Below, one piece after another: positions 9,358-17,716 of a stretch of DNA of 64,000 nt. The position numbers were made by a program, and so were the translations under genes. The notes beneath the pieces were generated by a model. The model was not told the DNA's origin, did no database searches, and saw only the letters and a list, made by a program, of their open reading frames with translations. Each line of letters begins with the position of its first letter. The stretch's first letter is position 1. Source of the stretch: Kribbella italica (lineage in GTDB: Bacteria; Actinomycetota; Actinomycetes; Propionibacteriales; Kribbellaceae); assembly GCF_014205135.1 (NCBI RefSeq), contig NZ_JACHMY010000001.1, positions 496,001-560,000 of the forward strand, written 5' to 3'.

Positions 9358-9442
9358 GCGGTGTCGACGCAAACCAACATCCGCGGCACCGACACGTGCC
9401 CGGCGGTGTCAGAACTCGCCAACAAGCGGTGTCGGACGAAAC
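9358..9442. repeat. IS21 right-end repeats
   Basis: GCGGTGTC occurs three times in direct orientation (9358-9365, 9403-9410, 9426-9433) just after istB, the longer versions continuing GACG or GGACGAAAC. IS21-family elements usually carry such repeats at both ends as transposase sites. From here to 9569 there is only a short G/T-rich simple-sequence tract and no gene. Confidence 0.6.
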
Positions 9443-9569
9443 CTCCGCAGCGGCCTGAAAGAGGGTTGGGCGTCGGTAGCAGTTCGCCCGTGCCCGTGCC
9501 CGTGGCGGTGGTGGCGGTTGCGGCTGTGGTTGGGCGGTGTGTCTGTCTCGCCCCTCGCCGCTACCGGGG

Positions 9570-10115
9570 TCAGCCGAAGCAGTCCTGGTTTTTGGTGGCC
9601 AGGCCTAGTTCGGTGACGGTCTTGGTGTTCTCGGTGGTGCCGATGGTGTAGAACGCCGTGGTGCTGCCGGGGACGTCTACGGTGATGCCGTTTTCGGATT
9701 CGGCGGCCTTGGGGTAGGCCGTTTTGACCTGCTGGATGGTTGAGCCGAGTTTGATGCCTTCCTTGGTGGACATTGTCTCGCTCGCGAAGATCCCCACCAG
9801 GCCGTGCTGCTTGGAGAAATAGACGCTGACGGTGTCGGCCGGGGTCGGGAAGGCGGCCAGGTCGTAGCCCTGGCAGTTGTCGCCGGACTTCTTGGTGCCG
9901 AGCTCACCGGTGGCCTTGGCCTGGTCGACGGTCATCCCGAGGCGGAGCTTGCCGTAGCCGTCGGCGCTCAGGGTGTAGTCCGGGGGCGTGCTCGGCGTCG
10001 CGGCGGCGTTGCTGGTTTTCGGCTCGGAGCCGCAGGCGGTGAGGGCGAGAACGGTCAGGATGCTGCCTGTCAGGATCGCGGCAGACTTCGGGTGCTTGAA
10101 CATGCCGACCATCAT
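9570..10115 (-). CDS. lipoprotein of unknown function
   Basis: A 181-aa probable lipoprotein: a short basic start, a hydrophobic segment and the lipobox LALTAC. It is followed by a Ser/Thr/Ala spacer and a compact domain with GYGKLRLGMTVDQAKATGEL, a pattern seen in small extracytoplasmic proteins of actinobacteria. Two Cys (KSGDNCQGY and the near-terminal QDCFG) could form a disulfide. An alternative start is the fifth codon (Met). No pathway can be assigned; it is separated from the DUF1028 gene by 88 bases on the same strand. Confidence 0.75.
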   Translation of the reverse strand: MMVGMFKHPKSAAILTGSILTVLALTACGSEPKTSNAAATPSTPPDYTLSADGYGKLRLGMTVDQAKATGELGTKKSGDNCQGYDLAAFPTPADTVSVYFSKQHGLVGIFASETMSTKEGIKLGSTIQQVKTAYPKAAESENGITVDVPGSTTAFYTIGTTENTKTVTELGLATKNQDCFG

Positions 10116-10203
10116 TCTCGCAGTCGTAGTGGCGTTTCCAGGTTCGACGCCGGTGTCCGGGAGATGGTTGATCTCGGCAACGTTGCGGTTGGCAATCGGT
10201 TGT

Positions 10204-11016
10204 CTAAGGCAACGAGTTGCGCAGCTGCTCGAGGACGACGGGGTCGAGCTTGCCGGGGACGAGGCGTTCCTCGAAGTTCTCGGTGCCGGCCCAGGCGTCG
10301 AGTGTTTCGTGGCCGAGCCTGGTCAGGAGCGTGGTGACCTCGTCGGCCAGCGCGCCTTCGAGCGGGAGCAGCGTGGACGGGTCGGGCGTCCCGAAGTACA
10401 GGTCGTGGAGATCGAGCAGGCGACCGAGTTCCTCGACCGGAGTCCGGTGGTCGTCGACACGGAGGTTGATGGCGAGGTCGAGCTGACCGCCGTACGCCGC
10501 TCCGGCGCGCCAGACGCGCAGGGCGGCGCTCTGCCGGCCGCGGCGATCGCCGCCGGTCTGGTCCCCGGCGGTGAGGGACTGCAGGAGGCGGTGGGCGAAC
10601 GGCTCGTCGGCGCGATCACGCCAGGCCTCCGCCATCGCGGGGACGACGCCGGGCCCGGCCAGGATGTTGCCCTGCATTGCGAACCCGTCCCCGGCCAGGC
10701 CACCGGCCCAGTCCATGCACTCCGGCCCGGTGTACGTCGCACCCCGCCCGGCCGCGTCGACGACCCCTACCTGCCGACTGTCCCGCCCGTCATCCGCCGC
10801 GGTCAGCCGCTCGATGACGTCCGCCGCCGGCAACCCCTCGGCGAGCAGGTCGAGCCCCTCCGGCCCGTACGACAGATTCGCCGCCGCCTGGGTCGCGACC
10901 GCCCCGGCGCCCGCCCGGCCCCACGGAACCACCGCCCCGACCGCCAGGAACTTCGATGCCACCGCCACACCCCAGGATGCCGACTTCACGTCGTACGCCA
11001 CGATCGAGAACGTCAT
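10204..11016 (-). CDS. DUF1028 family protein (Ntn-hydrolase-like)
   Basis: A 270-aa protein matching the DUF1028 pattern: start TFSIVAYD, WGVAVASKFLAVGAVVPWGRAG, ATQAAANLSYG and MQGNILAG. The family resembles Ntn hydrolases but its reaction is not established. The chosen ATG at 11016 has GGAAGG 7 bases upstream; an in-frame ATG at 11043 would add nine residues with no such site. It is divergent from the LigD-type gene across 55 bases. Confidence 0.88.
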   Translation of the reverse strand: MTFSIVAYDVKSASWGVAVASKFLAVGAVVPWGRAGAGAVATQAAANLSYGPEGLDLLAEGLPAADVIERLTAADDGRDSRQVGVVDAAGRGATYTGPECMDWAGGLAGDGFAMQGNILAGPGVVPAMAEAWRDRADEPFAHRLLQSLTAGDQTGGDRRGRQSAALRVWRAGAAYGGQLDLAINLRVDDHRTPVEELGRLLDLHDLYFGTPDPSTLLPLEGALADEVTTLLTRLGHETLDAWAGTENFEERLVPGKLDPVVLEQLRNSLP

Positions 11017-11071
11017 TGGGTCGCTTCCTTCCAGGGGGTACAACGGGCCTCGTGCAGTCTAGGCTCGGCCC

Positions 11072-12046
11072 ATGGCGAGCACACCGGACGAGACGCGTGA
11101 CGGGGTCGATCTGACCAACCTCGATCAGCCGTTGTTCGACGGCGCGGAAGCGACGAAGCGGGATCTCGTCGACTACCTCGACGCGGTGCACGAGCGGATG
11201 CTGCCGGAGCTGCGGGAGCGGCCGCTGACGGTCAAGCGGGTCCGGCCGCGGCAGCAGCCGTTCATGCAGAAGAACGTGCCGAAGTACACGCCGGAGTGGG
11301 TGAAGACGGTGACGGTCTGGGCCGAGGCGTCCAAGCGCGAGGTCTCGTACGCGCTGTGCGACGACCGGCGCACGCTGCTGTGGTTCGCGAACCAGCGGGC
11401 CGTGGAGTACCACCCGACGTTGATGCGCGCCGGCCGCTGGGACCGGGTCACGCATCTGGTGCTCGATCTCGACCCGCCGGAGGGGGACGAGACGTTCGGG
11501 CTCGCGGTGCGGGCGGCGCATCTGGTGCGGCAGGCGCTGACCGATTCCGGGCTGAAGGGCGCGGTGAAGACGAGCGGCGCGAAGGGCGTGCACGTGTACG
11601 TCCCGATCGACGACCAGATCTCGATCGAGGACGCCGCCGCGGCCACCCGGGCGATCGCGGCGCGCGCCGAGCGCGTCGATCCGAGTGTCGCGACCACGGC
11701 GTACATCAAGGAGGACCGGGAAGGGAAGGTCTTCGTCGACTCGACCCGCGCCGGCGGCGCGACGGTGGTCGCGGCGTACAGCCCGCGGATCCGGCCCGGT
11801 ACGCCGGTGTCGTTCCCGGTGGGCTGGGCCGACCTCGACAACGTGTCGCCTCGCGACTTCACCGTACGGAGTGCGCCCGGACTGCTCGCGTCGGCGGATC
11901 ACTGGGCCGCCGAGCTGCCCGCGCCGCAGTCGCTGCCCGAGGACCTGCTGGAAGAGGGTCGCGCGATCCCCATCGCCCGCGTCGTCGCCATGCACGAGGG
12001 CAAACGCCGGGCCAAGGCGAAGCGCGACGCGGAGGAGAACAAGTAG
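11072..12046 (+). CDS. LigD-type polymerase/primase domain protein
   Basis: A stand-alone 324-aa polymerase domain of the bacterial non-homologous end-joining family (archaeo-eukaryotic primase fold). The metal-binding motif LVLDLDPPEGD lies near residue 130. KTSGAKGVHVYVPI carries the catalytic Ser/His region, and the conserved DSTRAGGATVVAAYSPR is present. No ligase or nuclease domain is attached and no ku gene is nearby. TAGGCT at 11060-11065 ends 6 bases before ATG with no Shine-Dalgarno sequence, which suggests a leaderless message. Likely role: nucleotide or ribonucleotide addition in repair. Confidence 0.9.
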   Translation: MASTPDETRDGVDLTNLDQPLFDGAEATKRDLVDYLDAVHERMLPELRERPLTVKRVRPRQQPFMQKNVPKYTPEWVKTVTVWAEASKREVSYALCDDRRTLLWFANQRAVEYHPTLMRAGRWDRVTHLVLDLDPPEGDETFGLAVRAAHLVRQALTDSGLKGAVKTSGAKGVHVYVPIDDQISIEDAAAATRAIAARAERVDPSVATTAYIKEDREGKVFVDSTRAGGATVVAAYSPRIRPGTPVSFPVGWADLDNVSPRDFTVRSAPGLLASADHWAAELPAPQSLPEDLLEEGRAIPIARVVAMHEGKRRAKAKRDAEENK

Positions 12047-12227
12047 GTCGGAGGTGAGCCTGCCGGGGCCTCCGGGAAAGCGCGGGAGTGGGGTGGGTGG
12101 TACTGCGGCCGGTGAGATCGGAGGTGGCTCAGGCCGCTGCGGCCGGAACGACGTGGGTGGGTTCGAGCCCGGGGAGATGTGGGTGAGCGGGTACGTCGAG
12201 CCCGTCTGGACTTCGGTCGTCGGCGGG

Positions 12228-15200
12228 TCAGTTCTCCTGGCTGGTGGTGAGTTCTAGGGCGCACTCGCGGACGTCCGGGGCGGGGTGGTTGCGGAGGGCA
12301 ACTAGTAGGTCTCGCCAGGTGGGAGGCCAGCCGGAGCGGGGGCCTGCTGCTGCGATCAGTGCCTTGAGGAACAGGCCGTCGGCGAGGTCGGGCCGGGTCG
12401 ACAAATCGATGGCTGTGGCGGTGAGGTCGTTCGGTGTCCAGTGGGCGGAGTCGGCGGCGAGGCGGGACGCGAGGAGGTTGGCGGCTGTTGCCGCGGCTAG
12501 TGGGCGGTGCGCGACCTCGTGGCGGAGGGTGGCCAGATCTTCGGCGAGGGCGGGCCAGCGGAGGGCTGTGGTCAGGAGTTTCAGCCGGAGGTGCAGGTAT
12601 GGCGGGTCGGTGAGTTCGTCCGCGACCGGGCGCAGGGATTGACGCGCTTCGGTCGAGCGGCGGGCGAGAGTTCTGACCAGGGTGTCGACGACCGTCGTGA
12701 GGCGTTGGCGCGCCGGGTGGTCACGATCGGGGAGGGCGTTGGGGACCTCGGGGTTGTTCTCCAGGCGGACGAGGAGCCGGACCGAGCCGACGAGTTCGTC
12801 GAGGCCGCGGTCCGGGTCGGTGGCGACGACGCCGACGAGCGCGGTGGCGGCGCTGGTCCAGGTGCGGGAGGCGAGGTCGGTGATGAACGCGGCGATCACG
12901 GGGGCGACGGCGGTGTTCCAGTTCGCCCAGTGCTGCAGCGCGAGGACGGCGGCGCGAGCGACCTCGGGCTCGGGGCGGTTGGTGACGGCGATCAGCAGGT
13001 CGGCGTACCGGGATCGGTACTTGCCGGCCAGGCCGTACGGCGTGCGCTGGGTGAGGACGGTCGCGGTGGCGGCGCTGTCGTGGACGGCTTGCTGGAGCAG
13101 GGCCCAGCTGGCGGGCTCGTGCAGGAGGTACTGCGAGGCGGCGCTGGTGATCGCGGCGCGGACGTCGCGGTGGGCGTCGCCCCAGGCGTCGGTGAGTACG
13201 GCGGCGGCGCCGGGGGCGCGGAGTTCGCCGAGGAGGCGGGCGGCTTCCTTGCGGGAGGTCACCTTGATGCCTTCGCCGATCAGGACCGGGTGGAGGAGGC
13301 TGGGGAGGGTGCTGGGGCGGACGAAGCGGGCGACTCGGGTGGCGGCGTAGATGGCTACTCGGGCGCGGTCGTTGTTGGCGTGCTGGAGGAGCTGGGGGAG
13401 GGCGAGTTGGGGTTGGTCGGACCAGGAGAGGGCGCGGAGGGCTGCTTCTTGGAGCAGGACGCTGGGCTCGGCTGCGGTGTTCGGGGTGGGGAGTGGGGTG
13501 GTGACTGGGTCGGGGAGGGGGACGTTGCGGGGGTCGGTACTTGGGGGCGGGGGTGGGGTGGTGGTTGGGGCGGGGTGCGGGGTGTTGCGGGGGTCGGTAC
13601 TTGGGAGCGGGGCGGTGCTTGGGGTGGGGAGGTAGGGGTGGACGGCGGTGGGGCCGATCGTGGGGAGTTGGCCGAGCATGAGGATGGCTTCGGCTCGGGT
13701 CCACTCGGCGAGGCGGGGGTCGTCGGCGACGGTGGTCAGCACCTCGGCGTACCGGCGGTGCTGGCGGGGGAGCCAGCGGCGCAGCGTGGAGCCACCGACT
13801 CGCCAGGGGGCGTGGCTCTTGGTGAAGAGTTCGCTGCGGGCGGGGTCGGCCAGTACGACGTCCAGCAGGTCGGTGCGGACTTGGGTGACGGCTGACCAGA
13901 CGGCGTCCCACTGGACCATGCCCAGGTCGCGGGCGATGATCCGGCCGACGCGGTCGGCGCGGGTTGCCGGAGGGGTGAGCCAGCGTGAGGCGGCGGCACC
14001 GACGGTGAACTCCTGGTTGGACCAGAGCGCGACCTCAAGCAGGTTCTGCAGGTGGTCGTTGTCCCAGCCCCGGCGGTCGAACGCGTCCGACACGGCGAAG
14101 AGCAGCTTGAACTCGGTGCGTTCGGCGGCGCTCTCCAAGTACGGACGCAGCGCTTCGTAGACGGCGGTTTCGCGGCCGCGCGGCAGGCCGTCGATGATGC
14201 CGTTGAGGTCGACGGCGCCGCGGTTCTGGGTGATCGCGGCGTGGGCGTCGAGGCCCCAGGCGAGCAGGGCGGATTGGTTGCGCTGGGCTCCTTGGTGGAC
14301 GGCGTGGCGGGCGAGCTCGGTGAGTGCGGCGCGGCTCGGCCAGGACGTGTCGCGGGCTTCGAGCGCGTCGGTGAGCAGGGTCTGCAGCGGGGCCACGAGC
14401 TCGTCGTCGAGGACGGACGGCGGGAGCGCGGCGGCCGCTTCGAGCACCGACTGCCGGACGGGGTCCCGGTCGTTGCGGACGCGGGTCGCCCAGGAGAGCG
14501 CACCCTGGACGGACTCCAGTTGCCGGGATCGTCCGGCCGCCTGGACGACGGCGCGGTAGACGGCCGCTCGGTCTGCTGCTTCCGGGCGGGCGATCTCGGG
14601 TTCGAGCAGGGCGAAGGCTTCGTCGTACGGGAGGTAGGCGGTGATCTCCCAGCGGCGGTGTAGCTCCTCGGCGATGTCGGGCAGGGCGAGCATGCGGCGG
14701 GCTTGCTCGGTGCGGGTCGCGTGCGGGAGTACGTCGAGGAGCCGGCCGGAGAGCGCTGTCTGGGTGAGGTCGACCTCGGCGGTGATCAGGGCGAAGACGC
14801 CGGCCCGACGGGAGGGCGGGAGGTCGCTGAGCAGGCCGCTGGGATCCGGCCAGAGTAGGCGGCCGAGCGCGGCCAGGTCCTCGTCGGCGTACCGGTGGAG
14901 GCGACGGCGGACTGCTGGGGTGAGGGCTCTGGGCAGCGTGCTCGCTCGGTCGGGCGTCAGGAGGAGGGCGAGTACGCCGGTGGGGTCCAGGTCGATCAGG
15001 CGGCCGAGGATGTTGACGACTGGCCACGGGAGGTCGTCGGGAGCGATGGCCGACCTGATCAGGGCGAAGGCGCGGGGCGCGTCGTGGTCGAGGGCGGAGG
15101 TGACGCCGTACGCGACGCCCTGCCACCACTCGTCGCGGTCGGATCCGGTCGGCAGGGTCTCGGTCGCGTGGTCGAGGACGACCTGCGGGTGCCGGCGGGT

Positions 15201-15908
15201 CAGGCGCTCCCACTGGCCGGAGGAGAAGCAGTAGGCGAGTTCGGGGAGGAGGCGCCGGACGGTCGCGTCGTCGGTGCTGTCGAGCAGGGCTGCCGCGTAC
15301 TGGTCGCCCCAGCGGTCGCGCTGTTCGTCGATGAGGCGGGCGGCGAGCAGTTGACGGCCGGTACGGCGAATGACCTGCAGCAGGCGAGGGCGGAGCGCGG
15401 CCGGTGCGTCGTCGTGCAGGATGCGCAGCTCGTCGTCGGAGACGGCCGCCGGGCTGGCCGGATCGGCCGGGCTGGCCGGATCAGTCGGATCAGCCGGATC
15501 AGCCGGATCGGCCGGGTTAGCCGGATCAGCCGGGCTGGCCGGATCAGTCGGATCAGCCGGATCGGCCGGGCTGGTCGGGCTGGTCGGGTTGGCCGAGTCC
15601 GCGGCGGTGGCCGGGGGCGCCGGGGTGGGCGTGGGGCGGCGGCTCCAGTGGCCGACCGCGGCCAGGGCCTGGGCCTGGACGGTGGGTTCGGGGTCGTGGA
15701 GGAGGCGGGTGACGTACGCGACGTGGCCGGTGATCTGGGCGATGCGGAGGCCGATGACGCGCTGGTCGGCGGGGCCGGCGGCGAGGTCGGTGAGGAGCTC
15801 CTCCAGGGCCGGGGTGCCGCGGAGGCGCCGGGCTTCGTCGGCGATCGCGCGGACGCGTGCGCCGTACGGGAGGGGATCGATCGACCGGAGGAGGTCAGCG
15901 GCTCGCAT
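12228..15908 (-). CDS. large HEAT-repeat-like protein with low-complexity tract
   Basis: A 1226-aa, Leu/Ala/Arg-rich, probably all-helical cytoplasmic protein. Repeating ALLAVG/LLxDP-type helix pairs (for example VTRLLHDPEPTVQAQALAAVGHW, PAPDVRECALELT) suggest HEAT repeats. Two disordered inserts interrupt it. One is an Ala-Asp-Pro/Ser-Pro tract near residues 105-155. The other is a Pro/Thr tract near 760-820 with duplicated PSTDPRN. No enzyme motif was seen. ATG 15908 is preferred over ATG 15917 because of the spacing of upstream CAGGAT. It may be a scaffold; it stands alone between ligD-pol and the Rsm22-like gene. Confidence 0.72.
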   Translation of the reverse strand: MRAADLLRSIDPLPYGARVRAIADEARRLRGTPALEELLTDLAAGPADQRVIGLRIAQITGHVAYVTRLLHDPEPTVQAQALAAVGHWSRRPTPTPAPPATAADSANPTSPTSPADPADPTDPASPADPANPADPADPADPTDPASPADPASPAAVSDDELRILHDDAPAALRPRLLQVIRRTGRQLLAARLIDEQRDRWGDQYAAALLDSTDDATVRRLLPELAYCFSSGQWERLTRRHPQVVLDHATETLPTGSDRDEWWQGVAYGVTSALDHDAPRAFALIRSAIAPDDLPWPVVNILGRLIDLDPTGVLALLLTPDRASTLPRALTPAVRRRLHRYADEDLAALGRLLWPDPSGLLSDLPPSRRAGVFALITAEVDLTQTALSGRLLDVLPHATRTEQARRMLALPDIAEELHRRWEITAYLPYDEAFALLEPEIARPEAADRAAVYRAVVQAAGRSRQLESVQGALSWATRVRNDRDPVRQSVLEAAAALPPSVLDDELVAPLQTLLTDALEARDTSWPSRAALTELARHAVHQGAQRNQSALLAWGLDAHAAITQNRGAVDLNGIIDGLPRGRETAVYEALRPYLESAAERTEFKLLFAVSDAFDRRGWDNDHLQNLLEVALWSNQEFTVGAAASRWLTPPATRADRVGRIIARDLGMVQWDAVWSAVTQVRTDLLDVVLADPARSELFTKSHAPWRVGGSTLRRWLPRQHRRYAEVLTTVADDPRLAEWTRAEAILMLGQLPTIGPTAVHPYLPTPSTAPLPSTDPRNTPHPAPTTTPPPPPSTDPRNVPLPDPVTTPLPTPNTAAEPSVLLQEAALRALSWSDQPQLALPQLLQHANNDRARVAIYAATRVARFVRPSTLPSLLHPVLIGEGIKVTSRKEAARLLGELRAPGAAAVLTDAWGDAHRDVRAAITSAASQYLLHEPASWALLQQAVHDSAATATVLTQRTPYGLAGKYRSRYADLLIAVTNRPEPEVARAAVLALQHWANWNTAVAPVIAAFITDLASRTWTSAATALVGVVATDPDRGLDELVGSVRLLVRLENNPEVPNALPDRDHPARQRLTTVVDTLVRTLARRSTEARQSLRPVADELTDPPYLHLRLKLLTTALRWPALAEDLATLRHEVAHRPLAAATAANLLASRLAADSAHWTPNDLTATAIDLSTRPDLADGLFLKALIAAAGPRSGWPPTWRDLLVALRNHPAPDVRECALELTTSQEN
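15458..15600. repeat. 9-bp tandem repeat inside the HEAT-like gene
   Basis: About 15 imperfect units of GCCGGATCA/GTCGGATCA with GCCGGGCTG variants, read on the minus strand as Ala-Asp-Pro, Thr-Asp-Pro, Ala-Ser-Pro and Asn-Pro units. A longer block is itself duplicated. The unit is a multiple of three, so length changes keep the frame. Confidence 0.9.
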
Positions 15909-15980
15909 GCCGCCCATCCTGCCGACCCCGGGTGTCAGCCGCGCCGGGGGCTCGCGGGAGAGCAGGTCTGCGGACGGGCG

Positions 15981-16955
15981 TCAGGTCGGCCAGGGGTCGC
16001 CGAACTCGGTGTTGCGGGCGGTGCGGTAGAGGGGGCCCTGGCGTTTGGAGACGAGTTCTTCGCGGAGTTCGCCGGCGTCGGTGCAGAGGCGCAGGGAGAC
16101 CAGGCCCTTGCGTTGCTGGGGGTGGCGGAGGACGCGGTTCGCCGCGTGAGCGCGCAGCGTCGGGCTGGTGACGACGTACGAGAACTTCTCGTCCTCGAAG
16201 CCGAGTTCGGCGCCCTTGGTCCGGCGGTGGACGGCGCTGCGGTTGACGCGGCTGGTGAAGTGGCACCAGTCGCGGCCGCGGGGGATCGGGCAGGCGAGGT
16301 CGTGCGGGCAGGGGGCGATCACGCTGTGGCCGGCGGCGATGAGCTGGTCGCGGGCGGCGACGATGCGTTCGTAGCCACCGGGGGTGCCGGGCTCGATCAG
16401 CGCGACCAGGCCTTGCTGGGTCGCCAGTTGCGCGACGAGGTTCTGCTGTTGTTCGGTCGACAGCTCGCTGAGCACGTACGAGACGGTGACCAGGTCGGCG
16501 GACTCGAACGTGGACTGGTCGAGCCGGCCGGTGGTCCAGGTCGTGGTGCGCACGGCAGGGGACTCGGCGTTCGCGGTGAGTTTCTTGCCTAGGGCAATCG
16601 CTTCGGTGACCTGCTCGAGCACGGTGACGTTCGCGAGCGACGGCCAGACGTCGGTCGCGGCCCAGACCGCGGAGCCCGTGCCGCCGCCGAGGTCGAGCTG
16701 CTTGACCGGCGCGAAGTCCGGCAGCTGCAAGGCGACCTGCTCCAGCGTCGAACGCACGGCGGCGAAAGTCGCCGGCATCCGGTACGCCGAGTAGGTGATG
16801 ACGTCAGCAGGCGACGCCATGATCGGCGACGTCGCCGCCTGCTCCTCGCGGTACCGGGTGCTGAGCCGCTGGAAGGAGCTGGTCAGCTGCGCTGCGGGGA
16901 CGTTGCTCAGAGCCGCCTCGAGCGCAGTCCGCAGATCCTGCGGCAGGTCAGCCAT
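15981..16955 (-). CDS. Rsm22-like small ribosomal subunit methyltransferase
   Basis: A 324-aa SAM-dependent methyltransferase of the Rsm22 (mitochondrial small-subunit assembly) group. The SAM motif I region is VKQLDLGGGTGSAVWAA. A DLVTVSYVLSEL segment and ALIEPGTPGGYERI follow. The C-terminal Cys motif CPHDLACPI...DWCHF is characteristic of the family and may bind a metal or Fe-S cluster. Predicted to act on the small ribosomal subunit; substrate not proven in bacteria. GAAGGACGGAAG precedes ATG 16955. Confidence 0.85.
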   Translation of the reverse strand: MADLPQDLRTALEAALSNVPAAQLTSSFQRLSTRYREEQAATSPIMASPADVITYSAYRMPATFAAVRSTLEQVALQLPDFAPVKQLDLGGGTGSAVWAATDVWPSLANVTVLEQVTEAIALGKKLTANAESPAVRTTTWTTGRLDQSTFESADLVTVSYVLSELSTEQQQNLVAQLATQQGLVALIEPGTPGGYERIVAARDQLIAAGHSVIAPCPHDLACPIPRGRDWCHFTSRVNRSAVHRRTKGAELGFEDEKFSYVVTSPTLRAHAANRVLRHPQQRKGLVSLRLCTDAGELREELVSKRQGPLYRTARNTEFGDPWPT

Positions 16956-16992
16956 CTTCCGTCCTTCGTCAGCACCTACGAACCCGCAGATC

Positions 16993-17568
16993 CTAGTCGG
17001 CAGGCAGCGAGGCCTGCATCAGCAGTACGGCGGCCTCGCGGGCGCGGCGGGCTGGTTGGGCAGAGCCGGAGATGGCGGACGTGGTGATGGCACCCTCGCT
17101 CAGCAGGATCAAGTGGTCGGCCAGCTGCTGCGGATCCGGCGCCTGAGCGGCCGCCGCCAACTCGGTGAGGGCCTGGCGGAAGCCCGCCTTGTGCTGCTGC
17201 GCCAGCTCGGCGACCCGCGGTGACACGGCGCCCAGCTCGCCGAAGGAGTTGATGAACGCGCACCCCCGGAAGTCCTTCTGGGTGAACCACGTGTGCAGGA
17301 ACTCGAACACCGCCAGGATCCGCTCGCGCGGATCCGTCGCGGCGTCCACGTGCTCGGCGAGCATGTCCTTCCACAGCTGGTCGCGCTGGTGCAGGTACGC
17401 CTCGATCAGCACGTCCTTCGACGGGAACAACTGGTAGAGCCGCTTCAGCGAGACCCCGGACGCCGTCCGGATCGCGTCCATCCCGACGGACTGGACACCG
17501 CGCTCGTAGAACAGCGCGTCCGCCGCGTCCAGCACCTGTCGCTGCGCGGTCGCCGTGTCGATCGCCAT
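16993..17568 (-). CDS. TetR family regulator
   Basis: A 191-aa one-component repressor. The N-terminal TetR HTH is recognisable (VLDAADALFYERGVQSVGMDAI...GVSLKRLYQLFPSKDVLI). A ligand domain with TWFTQKDFRGCAFINSFGEL follows, a pattern common in TetR proteins that control oxidoreductase or hydrolase genes. ATG 17568 with AGGCAG upstream is preferred over a long open extension to 17832 that would run through the divergent promoter. It is divergent from two hydrolase genes with two palindromes between. Confidence 0.9.
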   Translation of the reverse strand: MAIDTATAQRQVLDAADALFYERGVQSVGMDAIRTASGVSLKRLYQLFPSKDVLIEAYLHQRDQLWKDMLAEHVDAATDPRERILAVFEFLHTWFTQKDFRGCAFINSFGELGAVSPRVAELAQQHKAGFRQALTELAAAAQAPDPQQLADHLILLSEGAITTSAISGSAQPARRAREAAVLLMQASLPAD

Positions 17569-17633
17569 CTGCCTGCACCCTCTCGTCGCCGGGCCGCGCC
17601 CGCCGTCTGTGATCCCGAGCACCCCACTTGCGC

Positions 17634-17687
17634 GGAGAACCATCGTTCTCCTACAGTACAGGACACCGCGGAGAACGCCCGTTCTCC
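17634..17687. promoter_or_regulatory. twin TetR operators between the regulator and hydrolase genes
   Basis: Two inverted repeats of the form GGAGAAC-N4-GTTCTCC, at 17634-17651 and 17670-17687, centres 36 bp apart. The second extends to 10-bp arms (GCGGAGAACG and its complement, 17668-17689). They lie between the divergent TetR and hydrolase genes, so control of both directions is likely. Confidence 0.8.
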
Positions 17688-17716
17688 GCACCGGAGATCT
17701 TCTGGAGGAGAGTCCG

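Larger units (their letters stand above)
7127..9442 (+). mobile_element. degenerate IS21-family insertion sequence, left end missing
   Basis: Contains istA- and istB-like genes in the usual order with a 4-base overlap. The right end keeps three direct copies of GCGGTGTC (9358, 9403, 9426), like the terminal repeats of IS21 elements. No matching inverse copy is visible on the left, where IstA also lacks its first ~20-25 residues, so the left end is lost. At least five lesions are visible: frameshift and amber in istA; amber, internal deletion and frameshift in istB. The element is not autonomous. Confidence 0.85.

Noticed and set aside
12507..13895. 462-aa open frame on the + strand
   Set aside because: Gly/Val/Glu-rich shadow of the minus-strand HEAT-like gene; no family motif and no start signal.
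14895..16592. 565-aa + strand open frame
   Set aside because: Antisense of the HEAT-like and Rsm22-like genes; RISRI repeats arise from the 9-bp tandem repeat.
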